Shown here: positions 17,542-26,601 of the stretch, one piece after another
How the letters are laid out: each line of letters begins with the position of its first letter
How positions within the stretch are numbered: position 1 is the stretch's first letter
From: an uncultured Clostridia bacterium
Lineage (GTDB): Bacteria; Bacillota; Clostridia; Oscillospirales; Ruminococcaceae
Direction of reading: 5' to 3'
NCBI GenBank assembly: GCA_947629785.1
Contig: CANRFB010000003.1
Coordinates: 1-64,000, forward strand
Length of the DNA: 64,000 nucleotides
Translations under genes and position numbers: made by a program
Notes under the pieces: model-generated
Told to the model about the DNA's origin: nothing
Databases searched by the model: none
Seen by the model: the letters and a program-made list of their open reading frames with translations, nothing else

Positions 17542-17724
17542 ATGGCAGTACCAAAGAGAAAGGTATCAAAAGCAAGACGTGATAAGAGACGTTCGGCTGT
17601 ATGGAAGCTGGATACTCCTGCGTTCTCAAGATGTTCTCACTGCGGAGCGCTGACTGCTCCTCACAAGGTTTGCAAGAACTGCGGATTCTATAAGGGCGTT
17701 GAAGTTATTAAAGTAGAAGATTGA
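17542..17724 (+). CDS. rpmF: 50S ribosomal protein L32
   Basis: The 60-residue protein starts MAVPKRKVSKARRDKRR, the L32 signature, and carries the zinc-binding pair CSHCG...CKNCG (the C+ form). L32 is a small large-subunit protein near the peptidyl transferase region. ATG at 17542 follows AAGGAGGTG. A hairpin terminator closes the DUF177-rpmF transcript. Confidence 0.97.
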   Translation: MAVPKRKVSKARRDKRRSAVWKLDTPAFSRCSHCGALTAPHKVCKNCGFYKGVEVIKVED

Positions 17725-17740
17725 TCTTGCTTTACGGAAA

Positions 17741-17777
17741 CCGGAGAAGGAGTGATCCTTTTCCGGCTCTTTTTTTA
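17741..17777 (+). terminator. terminator after rpmF
   Basis: CCGGAGAAGGA and TCCTTTTCCGG pair with one mismatch, followed by CTCTTTTTTT. Confidence 0.85.
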
Positions 17778-17789
17778 AAGTTTCAATAA

Positions 17790-18033
17790 AGAGTTGAGAG
17801 TTAAAATTCAAGAGTTGAGAGTTTAGAGTTGAGAGTTAAGATGTTGACATAAACTGTTAGTGTTCTTTTCTTAACTTAATAATTATTTAATATATCAAAA
17901 AATTATAACTCTTATGCAGATGTTGCCTTGCTTCATGCACATTATACATAAACGAGAAATCACAAAAATAAGCCTGAAGGCGTGCAGGCTCAGCCTGCTC
18001 TCAACTCTCAACTCTTAACTCTAAACTCTATAA
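17790..18033. repeat. element flanked by GAGTTGAGAGTT inverted repeats
   Basis: Iterated GAGTTGAGAGTT-like units (17790-17840) and their inverted counterpart (17998-18033) enclose about 155 AT-rich bases containing an internal GCAGGCT/AGCCTGC hairpin (about 17974-17998). There is no ORF inside. Together with the rpmF terminator this fills the 325-base gap before the DUF512 gene. A related smaller copy lies at 6584-6647. It could be a non-autonomous mobile element; the sequence itself shows only the repeats. Confidence 0.65.
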
Positions 18034-18049
18034 AATGGGGGTGATCGGT

Positions 18050-19345
18050 TTGTCGGTAGAAATCAAATCTGTTATAAACGGTTCGCCGGTTTCCGGAACT
18101 GGAATAAAGGCGGGGGACATTCTTGCCACAGTGAACGGTCACGAGATCGAGGACGTTCTTGACTATATGTTCTATTCAGCCGAAAGGCTTGTCAAGCTGG
18201 GAATAATTTCAGACGGCGAAAGGAAAACTTTTACCGTCCGCAAAAGCGAGTATGACGATCTCGGACTGGAATTTGAAACCTTCCTTATGGACAAGAAGCA
18301 AAGCTGCTGCAATAAGTGTATCTTCTGCTTTATAGACCAGATGCCGCCCGATATGCGGGAAACTCTTTACTTCAAGGACGATGATGCGAGATTGTCGTTT
18401 TTACAGGGAAATTATGTTACACTTACGAACCTTTCACAAAAGGATATTGACAGAATTATCCAAATGAAACTTGCAATAAATATTTCCGTTCATACCACAA
18501 ATCCCGAACTTCGGTGCATGATGATGAATAACCGATTTGCGGGGGAAAAGCTTGATTATCTCAGGCAATTTGCGGAAGCGGGCATTTCCATGAACTGTCA
18601 GATAGTTCTTTGCCCGGGAATAAACGACGGCGCGGAACTGGAACGCACTCTCACCGACCTTGGAAAGCTTATGCCGAACATTCAGAGTATTGCCGTTGTT
18701 CCCGTGGGTCTGACAAAATTCCGCGACGGGCTTTACCCTCTTGAACTTTTTGACAAGGCGGGCGCGGGAAAAGCCATTGACCTGATAGAAAAATTCCAGA
18801 AAGATTTTCTGGAAAATTACGGTACGCGGCTTGTGTTCCCTTCGGACGAGTTTTATATAACAGCGGAACGGGAAATTCCTGACGGGGAATTCTATGAGGA
18901 CTATTCCCAGTACGAAAACGGCGTGGGAATGGTTCGTTCACTTATAGATGAGTTTGAATCGGCTATGGCGGACGCGGAAAACGTGGAAAGTTCCGACGTT
19001 TCTATTGCAACTGGAGCGCTGGCGTATGATTTTATTTCGGAACTGGTTGAAAAAGTCCGCGAAAAGTGGCATAATATTAATTGCAGGGTATATAAGATAC
19101 GGAACGATTTCTTCGGGGAAACCATAACCGTTTCGGGACTGATAACGGCTCGGGATATAATTTCCCAGCTTAAAGGACAGCCTCTGGGGAATACTCTGCT
19201 TATTTCCTCAAACATGATAAAGGCGGACGAGGATATTTTCCTTGACGACCTTTCGATAAATGATGTTGAAAACGCTCTCGGCGTGAAGATACGCAAAGTT
19301 CCCAACGACGGCTATGAGCTTTTTGACGCGGTAACCGGAAATTAA
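18050..19345 (+). CDS. PDZ-radical SAM-DUF512 protein
   Basis: The 431-residue protein has an N-terminal PDZ-like domain (about 1-65), a radical SAM-like cysteine motif CCNKCIFCFIDQMP near residue 90, and the C-terminal DUF512 domain (FPSDEFYITA and following). The family is common in Clostridia just upstream of der, and its reaction is unknown. The start is probably TTG at 18050, because GGGGGTGAT, an almost full anti-SD match, lies four bases before it. An in-frame ATG at 18035 would lie inside the repeat and lack a ribosome-binding site. der follows 13 bases later. Confidence 0.88.
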   Translation: MSVEIKSVINGSPVSGTGIKAGDILATVNGHEIEDVLDYMFYSAERLVKLGIISDGERKTFTVRKSEYDDLGLEFETFLMDKKQSCCNKCIFCFIDQMPPDMRETLYFKDDDARLSFLQGNYVTLTNLSQKDIDRIIQMKLAINISVHTTNPELRCMMMNNRFAGEKLDYLRQFAEAGISMNCQIVLCPGINDGAELERTLTDLGKLMPNIQSIAVVPVGLTKFRDGLYPLELFDKAGAGKAIDLIEKFQKDFLENYGTRLVFPSDEFYITAEREIPDGEFYEDYSQYENGVGMVRSLIDEFESAMADAENVESSDVSIATGALAYDFISELVEKVREKWHNINCRVYKIRNDFFGETITVSGLITARDIISQLKGQPLGNTLLISSNMIKADEDIFLDDLSINDVENALGVKIRKVPNDGYELFDAVTGN

Positions 19346-19358
19346 AGGAGATGATAGC

Positions 19359-20690
19359 ATGGCTTTGCCGATAGTTGCGGTAGTCGGACGTCCTAATGTT
19401 GGAAAATCCACACTTTTCAACAAGCTTGTGGGAAAACGTCTTTCCATAGTCGAGGACACCCCCGGCGTTACCCGCGATAGAATTTACTCGGAATGTGAGT
19501 GGAGAAACAGGAAATTTATGGTCGTAGATACAGGCGGTATCGAGCCTAACAGCGAGGACGTTATTCTGAAACAGATGCGGCGGCAGGCGGAACTTGCAAT
19601 TGAAAAAGCGGACGTTATCGTCTTTCTTACGGACGTGCGCATAGGCGTTACCGCCGATGACGAGGACGTTGCAATAATGCTCCGGAAAAGCGGCAAGCCT
19701 GTTGTTCTCTGCGTAAACAAATGCGATTCCATAGGCGACCCGCCTGCGGAATTCTACGAATTCTACAGCCTTGGTCTGGGAGACCCGATAGCGGTCTCCG
19801 CGGCGCACGGACACGGTTCGGGAGATATGCTGGACGAAATTTTCAAGTATTTTCCCGAGGAGGAAGCCGAAAATGACGATGAGGAATACATTAAAGTCGC
19901 CGTTATCGGCAAGCCCAATGTTGGAAAATCTTCCCTTATAAACCGCGTGGCAGGGGAGGAGCGGGTCATAGTTTCTGATATTGCGGGAACTACACGCGAT
20001 GCCACCGACACCACCGTGGAAAATTCCCACGGAAAGTATATTTTCATAGACACCGCCGGCATACGAAAGAAGTCCAAAGTTCTTGAAAAGATAGAGCATT
20101 ACAGCGTTCTGCGTGCATACATGGCGGTAGACCGTTCGGACGTCTGCGTGATACTTATTGACGCCACCGTGGGATTCACCGAACAGGATTCAAAAGTCGC
20201 AGGTTACGCTCACGAACAGGGAAAAGCCTGCATTGTTGCCGTAAACAAATGGGACGCCGTGGAAAAAACAGACAGCACTATGGACGAGTTCAGAACAAAG
20301 CTTTCGGAAAATTTCGGCTTCATGTCCTACGTTCCGTTCATATTCATTTCTGCGAAAACAGGACAGCGTGTGGAAAAGCTTTTCGACATGATAAACGATG
20401 TCAACAGGCAGAACAGCATGAGAATTTCCACGGGAATGTTAAATGACGTGCTTTCATACGCCACAACAAGAGTTCAGCCTCCCTCCGATAAGGGCAGACG
20501 ATTGAAAATTTACTATATGACCCAGCCGTCCACCCGACCGCCGACGTTTGTAACGTTTGTAAACAGGGCGGATCTGTTCCACTTTTCCTATCAGAGGTAT
20601 CTGGAAAATCAGATACGGCAGACATTCGGTCTGGAGGGAACGCCCGTGCGGTTCATTGTCCGCGAACGGGGAAAAAATGATGATAAATAG
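19359..20690 (+). CDS. der: ribosome biogenesis GTPase Der (EngA)
   Basis: Der is the essential tandem GTPase for 50S subunit assembly. The 443-residue protein has two G domains: GRPNVGKST...NKCD in the first half and GKPNVGKSS...NKWD in the second. A C-terminal KH-like domain includes FVNRADLFHFSYQRYLENQIR. ATG at 19359 follows AAAGGAGATGATAG. It is the second gene of the DUF512-der-plsY-gpsA unit, with very short gaps. Confidence 0.98.
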   Translation: MALPIVAVVGRPNVGKSTLFNKLVGKRLSIVEDTPGVTRDRIYSECEWRNRKFMVVDTGGIEPNSEDVILKQMRRQAELAIEKADVIVFLTDVRIGVTADDEDVAIMLRKSGKPVVLCVNKCDSIGDPPAEFYEFYSLGLGDPIAVSAAHGHGSGDMLDEIFKYFPEEEAENDDEEYIKVAVIGKPNVGKSSLINRVAGEERVIVSDIAGTTRDATDTTVENSHGKYIFIDTAGIRKKSKVLEKIEHYSVLRAYMAVDRSDVCVILIDATVGFTEQDSKVAGYAHEQGKACIVAVNKWDAVEKTDSTMDEFRTKLSENFGFMSYVPFIFISAKTGQRVEKLFDMINDVNRQNSMRISTGMLNDVLSYATTRVQPPSDKGRRLKIYYMTQPSTRPPTFVTFVNRADLFHFSYQRYLENQIRQTFGLEGTPVRFIVRERGKNDDK

Positions 20691-20701
20691 GAGTCTTGGC
20701 T

Positions 20702-21385
20702 ATGGCAAAGCTTATTATAGCGGGAATAATTTCGGTAATTGCTTCCTATCTTTTGGGAAGCTGCAATTCGTCAATAATTGTAGTCCGTCTGCTGAAACAT
20801 GAGGATATTCGCGAACATGGAAGCAAGAATGCGGGGCTTACAAACACACTTCGCTGTTACGGGAAATTTCCTGCGCTTCTCACGCTTCTGGGCGACCTTG
20901 CAAAGGGAATAGTGTCAGTCCTTGTGAGCATATTGGTGTTCCGCCTTATGGTGGGAGAGGGCGGATTTGACGAGAAAACCGTGGGCTACATAGCGGGAAT
21001 TGCCGCAATTCTGGGGCATATTTTCCCGATATATTACGGATTCCGCGGCGGAAAGGGCATACTTGTTTCCTGTTCGATACTGATAGTAATTGACTGGCAG
21101 ACTTTTGTAATAATAATACCGTTCTTTGCGATAGTCCTGCTTATATCGAAATATGTTTCGGTGGCGTCAATATCTTCGGCGGTATTTTACCCGATATTAA
21201 CGTTCCTGCTTCACTATTTTGTGGAAAATATCAGCCTTGACCTCTGCATAACACATACTGCTCTTGTAGCGGTAACAAGCGTTCTGCTTATCTATATGCA
21301 CAGGACAAATATCCAACGCCTGCGGAACGGCACGGAAAACAAGTTTATAAAGAGTAAATCGGAAAAATCAAGCGGAAAGGAATGA
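20702..21385 (+). CDS. plsY: acyl-phosphate:glycerol-3-phosphate acyltransferase
   Basis: PlsY transfers an acyl group from acyl phosphate to glycerol 3-phosphate, the first step of phospholipid synthesis in the membrane. The 227-residue protein shows the three PlsY motifs: LLGSCNSSIIV, DIREHGSKNAGLTNTLR, and HIFPIYYGFRGGKG. Several hydrophobic helices surround them. ATG at 20702 has AGGAG eight bases upstream; a TTG six bases earlier is possible. gpsA, which makes its substrate, follows after 4 bases. Confidence 0.95.
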   Translation: MAKLIIAGIISVIASYLLGSCNSSIIVVRLLKHEDIREHGSKNAGLTNTLRCYGKFPALLTLLGDLAKGIVSVLVSILVFRLMVGEGGFDEKTVGYIAGIAAILGHIFPIYYGFRGGKGILVSCSILIVIDWQTFVIIIPFFAIVLLISKYVSVASISSAVFYPILTFLLHYFVENISLDLCITHTALVAVTSVLLIYMHRTNIQRLRNGTENKFIKSKSEKSSGKE

Positions 21386-21389
21386 TATT

Positions 21390-22409
21390 ATGGCAAAATT
21401 CACTATTCTGGGAATGGGCGGTTTCGGACTAAGTCTTGCGGTAATGCTTAATAATTTCGGGCATGACGTGACGGTATGGTCGGCGTTTCAGCAGGAAATT
21501 GACGACATAAAACGCGACGGCGAAAACAAGCAGAAACTTCCGGGAGTAAAGATAAGCGATGAAATAATCCTTACCGGAGATATTTCCTCGGTGACAGGCG
21601 CGGATATTGTCATTTTCGGAATACCTACCCGCAAAGTGCGGGAAGTTGCCCAAAAAGCCGCGGAGTACATTTCACCCGAAACAGTGATAGTCAACACGGG
21701 CAAAGGCTTGGAGGAAAGTTCACTTAAAAGAATGAGCGAAGTTATCAAGGAAGAAATTCCCCAAAGCCCGCTTGTAGTTTTAAGCGGTCCGTCCCACGCG
21801 GAAGAAGTTGCGCTGGGAATTCCCACAACGGTAGTTGCCGCCTCAAAAGACCGGAAGTACGCCGACTATATCCAGAGTGTGATGTCAAACAATACTTTCC
21901 GAATTTATATAAACAGTGACATTGTGGGCTGCGAACTGGGCGGTTCGTTAAAGAACATAATCGCATTATGCGCGGGGATCTGCGACGGAATGGGACTGGG
22001 CGACAATACAAAAGCGGCTCTTATGACAAGAGGAATTACAGAAATTGCCCGCCTCGGAGTGGCTCTGGGCGGAAAGTCCGAAACCTTTGCAGGGCTCACG
22101 GGAATAGGCGACCTTATTGTTACCTGCACCAGTATGCACAGCCGCAACCGCCGTGCGGGAATACTTATCGGTCAGGGAACTTCTCCAGAAGACGCCGTCA
22201 AGCAGGTGGGAACGGTGGAAGGCTACATCTGCACCAAAGCCGCTTATGAACTTGCGCAGAAAGCGAAAGTGGATATGCCTATCACCGAACAGTGCTATAA
22301 CGTTCTTTTCGGAGGTTTAAGCGCAAAATCCGCCCTCACTAATCTTATGGGCAGACCTAAACGCCATGAAACCGAAACCATCTGGGTGGATAACAGTTCC
22401 GAAAATTAA
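21390..22409 (+). CDS. gpsA: NAD(P)-dependent glycerol-3-phosphate dehydrogenase
   Basis: GpsA makes sn-glycerol 3-phosphate from dihydroxyacetone phosphate for PlsY. The 339-residue protein has the Rossmann motif GMGGFGLSLA, NTGKGLEE, SGPSHAEEVALG, the catalytic-domain block LGGSLKNIIALCAGICDG, and GLTGIGDLIVTCTS. ATG at 21390 follows GAAAGGAATG. It ends the operon at a strong bidirectional terminator. Confidence 0.97.
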   Translation: MAKFTILGMGGFGLSLAVMLNNFGHDVTVWSAFQQEIDDIKRDGENKQKLPGVKISDEIILTGDISSVTGADIVIFGIPTRKVREVAQKAAEYISPETVIVNTGKGLEESSLKRMSEVIKEEIPQSPLVVLSGPSHAEEVALGIPTTVVAASKDRKYADYIQSVMSNNTFRIYINSDIVGCELGGSLKNIIALCAGICDGMGLGDNTKAALMTRGITEIARLGVALGGKSETFAGLTGIGDLIVTCTSMHSRNRRAGILIGQGTSPEDAVKQVGTVEGYICTKAAYELAQKAKVDMPITEQCYNVLFGGLSAKSALTNLMGRPKRHETETIWVDNSSEN

Positions 22410-22454
22410 AAATCAGCAGGGAACTCTGTAAATTTGAGTTTCCTGCTGATTTTT
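22410..22454. terminator. bidirectional terminator between gpsA and the DUF4317 gene
   Basis: AAATCAGCAGG and CCTGCTGATTT form a long stem, extended by an inner CTC/GAG pairing, with T runs on both strands. Confidence 0.88.
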
Positions 22455-23586
22455 ACTGCAAACTTGTTGTCAAGCCGTTTATTGAAATGCTTGGGTCGTC
22501 TAAGTCGATAACCAGACAGCGCCTGCCGTTGATAACGCTTGTGCGGACTTTTTCCACGGCGCCGCGGCTGATGTTTATGGTAATTTCGGGAGTGGCAAGA
22601 ACGGTTTTGTTTTCAATGAGATTTTCCGCTGTAAGACCGTCGGCGTTTCCCACCTTTTCTTTGAAAACGGCAGGCAGCGCGTCAAGTTTTTCGCTGCTTA
22701 CGCCCGCGTCAAAAAGTATGTCATGGAGTTTCGTGTCGTTAATAAGCGGAAGTTCGGTTTCGTTTCTCGAATTGGAAACTATATCCCGAATTGCCTCGTT
22801 TACCTGTGTAATTATCGTGTAACTCAACTCGTCAGCCACAACATCTGTAAGCACCTGCTGAAAAGTTTCCTTTTCGTTCTGGCAGGACATGGTAAAATTA
22901 CAGCCGAGAACATCTTCAACAACGGTGATATTGGGTTTTTTAGGGGTTGAAGTGTAGTACATTACATTGTTTACATCGGGACTTCTGTCGCTGAAAACGG
23001 GGTATAAAAATCCGTCTGTGGGTTTCCTGCTTATGATGAGGTCGGTATTTGCCTTTTTTACAATGGTGTTGTTTTCGCTGTCGAACATCAATCCGTCATC
23101 GCCTGTGCTGACGGGGCATACGGCTGTTACTATAAAATTATATTCGTAGTCGGCTTCGTCGTATGTATCATCGTTTTTGTCCTTTGAAGCTATGCTGTAG
23201 GAACAGTACCCGACTATTATGGTGTAAGCCGTTTCGTATTCCATATTATTGATTATGCGGGCAAGAAGTTTTGCATTGGCGGCTTCGTCCTCAAGTTTGC
23301 CTTTCAGGGCGGAATATATCACATTCTGCGCGCCGTCCTCGGCGTATTCTTCATTGGGGAAACTGTATTCCATGAGGTTTTTCCCTACACTTCCGCTAAG
23401 GACTTTTTTCAGCGATTCCATCATAACAGCGCCCTCGTCCTCGGGAATAAGCGAATACAGCTTGTTTTCGCTGCAGCGGATATTTTTCTGCGGGTCAATA
23501 TACGCGGAAATAACGTGATTCAGGGTGAAAAATCCGCTGGAATCGGTAAAATTCTTTTTTATCTCCGCAATTTCTTTTTTATTCAT
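22453..23586 (-). CDS. DUF4317 family protein
   Basis: The 377-residue soluble protein begins MNKKEIAEIKKNF, the usual start of DUF4317 proteins, a Clostridia family without known function. It has no signal peptide or membrane helix and no recognised catalytic motif. It contains the family-typical segment on processing an ordered set of inputs (NNMEYETAYTIIVGYC). ATG at 23586 follows AAAGGAAC. It is the last gene of the minus-strand TrkA-TrkA-FtsA-like-DUF4317 run, separated from the FtsA-like gene by 61 bases with a hairpin, so its level may differ. Confidence 0.82.
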   Translation of the reverse strand: MNKKEIAEIKKNFTDSSGFFTLNHVISAYIDPQKNIRCSENKLYSLIPEDEGAVMMESLKKVLSGSVGKNLMEYSFPNEEYAEDGAQNVIYSALKGKLEDEAANAKLLARIINNMEYETAYTIIVGYCSYSIASKDKNDDTYDEADYEYNFIVTAVCPVSTGDDGLMFDSENNTIVKKANTDLIISRKPTDGFLYPVFSDRSPDVNNVMYYTSTPKKPNITVVEDVLGCNFTMSCQNEKETFQQVLTDVVADELSYTIITQVNEAIRDIVSNSRNETELPLINDTKLHDILFDAGVSSEKLDALPAVFKEKVGNADGLTAENLIENKTVLATPEITINISRGAVEKVRTSVINGRRCLVIDLDDPSISINGLTTSLQ

Positions 23587-23621
23587 TTAAATGATGTTCC
23601 TTTCTTTTCGGGCAAATATAT

Positions 23622-23640
23622 GGGCGGTTGTGAACCGCCC
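23622..23640. terminator. short hairpin between FtsA-like and DUF4317 genes
   Basis: GGGCGGTT and AACCGCCC form a perfect 8-bp stem with a 3-base loop, just after the FtsA-like stop. There is no U run, so it is probably a transcript-stabilising or partial-termination structure rather than a full terminator. Confidence 0.45.
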
Positions 23641-23647
23641 GAATAAA

Positions 23648-25915
23648 TTACGAATTATAATCCCATTTTACAACGGCTGTGTCACCGTCATGGAGAATGT
23701 CCATAAAACCTGCTTCCTTGCCGTTCAGGGTAAGTATCATGTCGCCGCTTTTCGGGGGATTGTCAAGGTCAATGTCCGCAATTGCCATAAGTTCGATAAA
23801 TTCGTGAGGCAGGTTGTTGGGGCGCGGTTCAAGAACTATGCTTTTCCCGTTAAGGACCATTCTGAACTCCGCGGGCTTTTCCTCAGCGGGTTCTTTTGGC
23901 TCTTCGGGAATGTCCTTTGCCTCGGCGGGAATTTCAGACGCTTCTTCGGGAATGATTTCCGAAACGGGTATTCCGGAAACAGGCTTTTCTTCTTCGTCGG
24001 CAAATGATTTTGCAAGAGACCCATCGTTCACCGTACCCTCGGGTTTGTCGCTTGTGACAATATCGTCATTGTCACGCAGGAGATAGTCTATTGACAGCAG
24101 TTTTCCCGATTTGTAAAAATTCAGATGCGAGGTGTCAAAAGGCAAAGTCTCCATAAGTTCGCCCAAAGTCTCAATTTCGGAAACCGTTACGCTGTCGTGA
24201 TTCTGTATCTGATAGTCGGCGGAGACCCGCTTGTCATTTACCGAAGCAATTACTCCGAAAGAATAGTCCGCGCCGTCGACGTAAACATACCTTGATGTAA
24301 CATCGCCCGCAATATCGGAAATTCTTACTTCCGCGTTCCTGCCGCTTTCAGCGGGGCGGAATTCGATAACATCTCCCTGTTTTACCTGTCTTTCCAGCGT
24401 GGAAGCCTCACCGTTTACGATAATTTCTGCGGCAGCGGCGGCTTCGCCTTTCATGAACTGCTTTTCGCCGTTAAGAGTAAAATTCAGGCTTCGTCCCGTG
24501 TGTCCGATTATCTGATTTGACTTGTAACCCTCCGCCATAAGCAGGTCAAGTACGCGCACCGAACGCGTGTCAAAAACTCGCACTTTCTTGCCGTTGAGGG
24601 AAATTACCGAGAAGTCGTACCCGCCGTTTTGCGCGGCTGTAATGCCTATTCCTACGGGGGTAACATATTCGGGACCGATAAGCTTGGTTTTGCCGAGGGT
24701 AACGTTCTTCATAGCGTCCTTGCCGCCGACGGCGACTCTTGTGTCGGGAATTCCCAACTTTTCGGAAACGAGTTTTGCCAGTCCGGGGATAAGGCTTCCG
24801 CCGCCTACGAGAAATACCGCGGCAGGCGGCTGTCCGTTGGCGTCAATGATATTTTTAGAAATATCTCCCGCCAGCAATTCAACGGCAGGGGAAAGGCTTT
24901 CAAAGAATTCATCGCTTTCAACGGTATGTTCAAACCCGAGAATATCCTTGTAGGAAATGCTTTTCGCATCGCTGCTGAGTTTCATTTCCTCGGCAGTGGG
25001 GAAATCCACAATGTACTTTTTGATAATTTCTTCCGTTATTTCATCGCCCGCAACGGTGGACATGGCATAAGCCACAATACTGCCGTTCTGTGAGATAGCT
25101 ATATCGGAAGTTCCCGCGCCGATGTCCACAAGCGCGATATTTATAAGCCGCACATCGGGAGGAATGATAACGTTCATGGCGGCGATAGGTTCAAGGGTAA
25201 GGCTTGCAACGTCAAGACCTATCATGTCCGTTACCGCGTAAAGGCTTTCCACCACCGTTCCGGGGAGGAACGCGGCAATAAGTTCCACATCGGCTTTTTT
25301 GCCCTTGTGACCTATAAGGGATTTTATCTGATAGTCGTCCAAAAGGTATTTTATGACCGTGTGACCTACGCAATAGAAAGAGAAAGACGCATTTTCGTTT
25401 TCTGCGTCAAGTTCGTCCTGCGCTTTGAGGGAACATTCCAGTTCAAAGGATTTTACATCGTCCTGAGAAACGGACTCCTTGTCCTCAATATTAAAGGAAA
25501 GCTGTGCGCGGCGGGTTTTCAGAGCGCGTCCCGCGGCGGCGATAGCGACTCTTTTCAGGGAAATGCCCGAAACTTCTTCCAACTTTTCCTTGACTATGCC
25601 CGCTATTCTTGCAACTTCGGGAATATCTTCGATTTGTCCGTCTATCATGGCCCTGTGTTTGTGAGGAACGGAAACCGCTTCGTCAATGCAGAAATTCCCG
25701 TCCGACATATGCCCGATAATTCCCACAACATTTCTTGTTCCTATATCAAGGGCAAAAATTTCGCTTTCCTCCTGCGGACGAAGCTTAGCTTTGGGTTTCG
25801 GGGCGGACTGCTTTGTTTTTGCAGTGGTTTTTGCCTTTTCGGGAACGGCTGCTTCTGTATTTATAACCTTATCCTCCGGCAGAGGATTTTTTCTTGGTCT
25901 GCCGCGTTTTGCCAT
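23648..25915 (-). CDS. FtsA-like actin-fold ATPase with basic N-terminus and long C-terminal extension
   Basis: The 755-residue protein carries the actin-like ATPase signatures of FtsA/PilM: FALDIGTRNVVG (phosphate 1, about residue 55), ALVDIGAGTSDIA (phosphate 2) and FLVGGGSLIPGL (adenosine). Its first 50 residues are Lys/Pro-rich and start MAKRGRPRKNP, which matches an AT-hook core. After about residue 440 come beta-rich modules, an acidic Pro/Glu linker and another small beta module. FtsA itself is about 420 residues, so this is a distinct Clostridia branch. It follows two TrkA genes by 11 bases. A role in envelope or division is inferred. Confidence 0.82.
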   Translation of the reverse strand: MAKRGRPRKNPLPEDKVINTEAAVPEKAKTTAKTKQSAPKPKAKLRPQEESEIFALDIGTRNVVGIIGHMSDGNFCIDEAVSVPHKHRAMIDGQIEDIPEVARIAGIVKEKLEEVSGISLKRVAIAAAGRALKTRRAQLSFNIEDKESVSQDDVKSFELECSLKAQDELDAENENASFSFYCVGHTVIKYLLDDYQIKSLIGHKGKKADVELIAAFLPGTVVESLYAVTDMIGLDVASLTLEPIAAMNVIIPPDVRLINIALVDIGAGTSDIAISQNGSIVAYAMSTVAGDEITEEIIKKYIVDFPTAEEMKLSSDAKSISYKDILGFEHTVESDEFFESLSPAVELLAGDISKNIIDANGQPPAAVFLVGGGSLIPGLAKLVSEKLGIPDTRVAVGGKDAMKNVTLGKTKLIGPEYVTPVGIGITAAQNGGYDFSVISLNGKKVRVFDTRSVRVLDLLMAEGYKSNQIIGHTGRSLNFTLNGEKQFMKGEAAAAAEIIVNGEASTLERQVKQGDVIEFRPAESGRNAEVRISDIAGDVTSRYVYVDGADYSFGVIASVNDKRVSADYQIQNHDSVTVSEIETLGELMETLPFDTSHLNFYKSGKLLSIDYLLRDNDDIVTSDKPEGTVNDGSLAKSFADEEEKPVSGIPVSEIIPEEASEIPAEAKDIPEEPKEPAEEKPAEFRMVLNGKSIVLEPRPNNLPHEFIELMAIADIDLDNPPKSGDMILTLNGKEAGFMDILHDGDTAVVKWDYNS

Positions 25916-25926
25916 ATTTTCACCTA

Positions 25927-26589
25927 CTAATCTTTGATTTTGAGAACGGATTTCAGCTCTTTGACAACGTCCGTTTCCGAAATAACAAGCAGCTTGTCCC
26001 CGCTTTTTAGCATTGACTGACCGCGGGGGATTATCATGCAGCCGTTTCGGGTAATGGAAACAATGTTGAACAGTATGGGAAGCTTTATATCCATAAGCAT
26101 TTTGCCGTCATAAACGTAATTTTCGGGCAGCTGCACTTCAAATAACGTGACTTCGCCATGGTTGAAAGAAAGCAGCTGTTTTATTCTGGAAGTGTCAACT
26201 TCACGTTCGATAAGTGAGGCAATACTGTTGGTGCTGTTGATGACGTTATCCACACCGAGAGCCTGCATAGCCGATACATTTTTGGGATTGTTGGATTTTG
26301 CCACGGTTTTTTGAACGCCGAACTTTTTCTTTGCAAGCTGACAGGCGATAAGGTTTGTTTCGTCCGAACCCGTTACGCTGACAAAAGCTCCCGAATCCTC
26401 AATTCCTGCTCCCTCCAGAACTTCCAGTCTGGTAGCGTCTCCGCAGAAAGGCTGTATATCCATTTCGTTTGCGATATGTTTGCAGACTTCTCTGTTTATC
26501 TCTATTACCAAAGGTTCATGCCCGTGTTCTATCAATGTGCGTACTAAGTAGTAGCCTACCTTTCCGCCTCCGACAATAGTTACTTTCAA
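25927..26589 (-). CDS. TrkA/KtrA-type potassium uptake regulator (second copy)
   Basis: The 220-residue protein has an N-terminal NAD-binding RCK domain (VTIVGGGKVGYYL; acidic residue at the end of the second strand in LVIEINRE) and a C-terminal TrkA_C domain (from about 140). Such proteins gate TrkH/KtrB potassium channels in response to nucleotides. Its start is 12 bases after the other TrkA gene. The two are paralogues, and no channel subunit is nearby. Confidence 0.92.
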   Translation of the reverse strand: MKVTIVGGGKVGYYLVRTLIEHGHEPLVIEINREVCKHIANEMDIQPFCGDATRLEVLEGAGIEDSGAFVSVTGSDETNLIACQLAKKKFGVQKTVAKSNNPKNVSAMQALGVDNVINSTNSIASLIEREVDTSRIKQLLSFNHGEVTLFEVQLPENYVYDGKMLMDIKLPILFNIVSITRNGCMIIPRGQSMLKSGDKLLVISETDVVKELKSVLKIKD

Positions 26590-26601
26590 TTACATACGCT
26601 C

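Noticed and set aside
17790-18033. CRISPR or group II intron fragment
   Set aside because: The repeats are short, iterated and inverted, not direct repeats with unique spacers, and no ribozyme domain or reverse transcriptase is present.
19200-20099. 299-codon open frame on the minus strand
   Set aside because: It is antisense to der and the end of the DUF512 gene and has no recognisable domain or ribosome-binding site.
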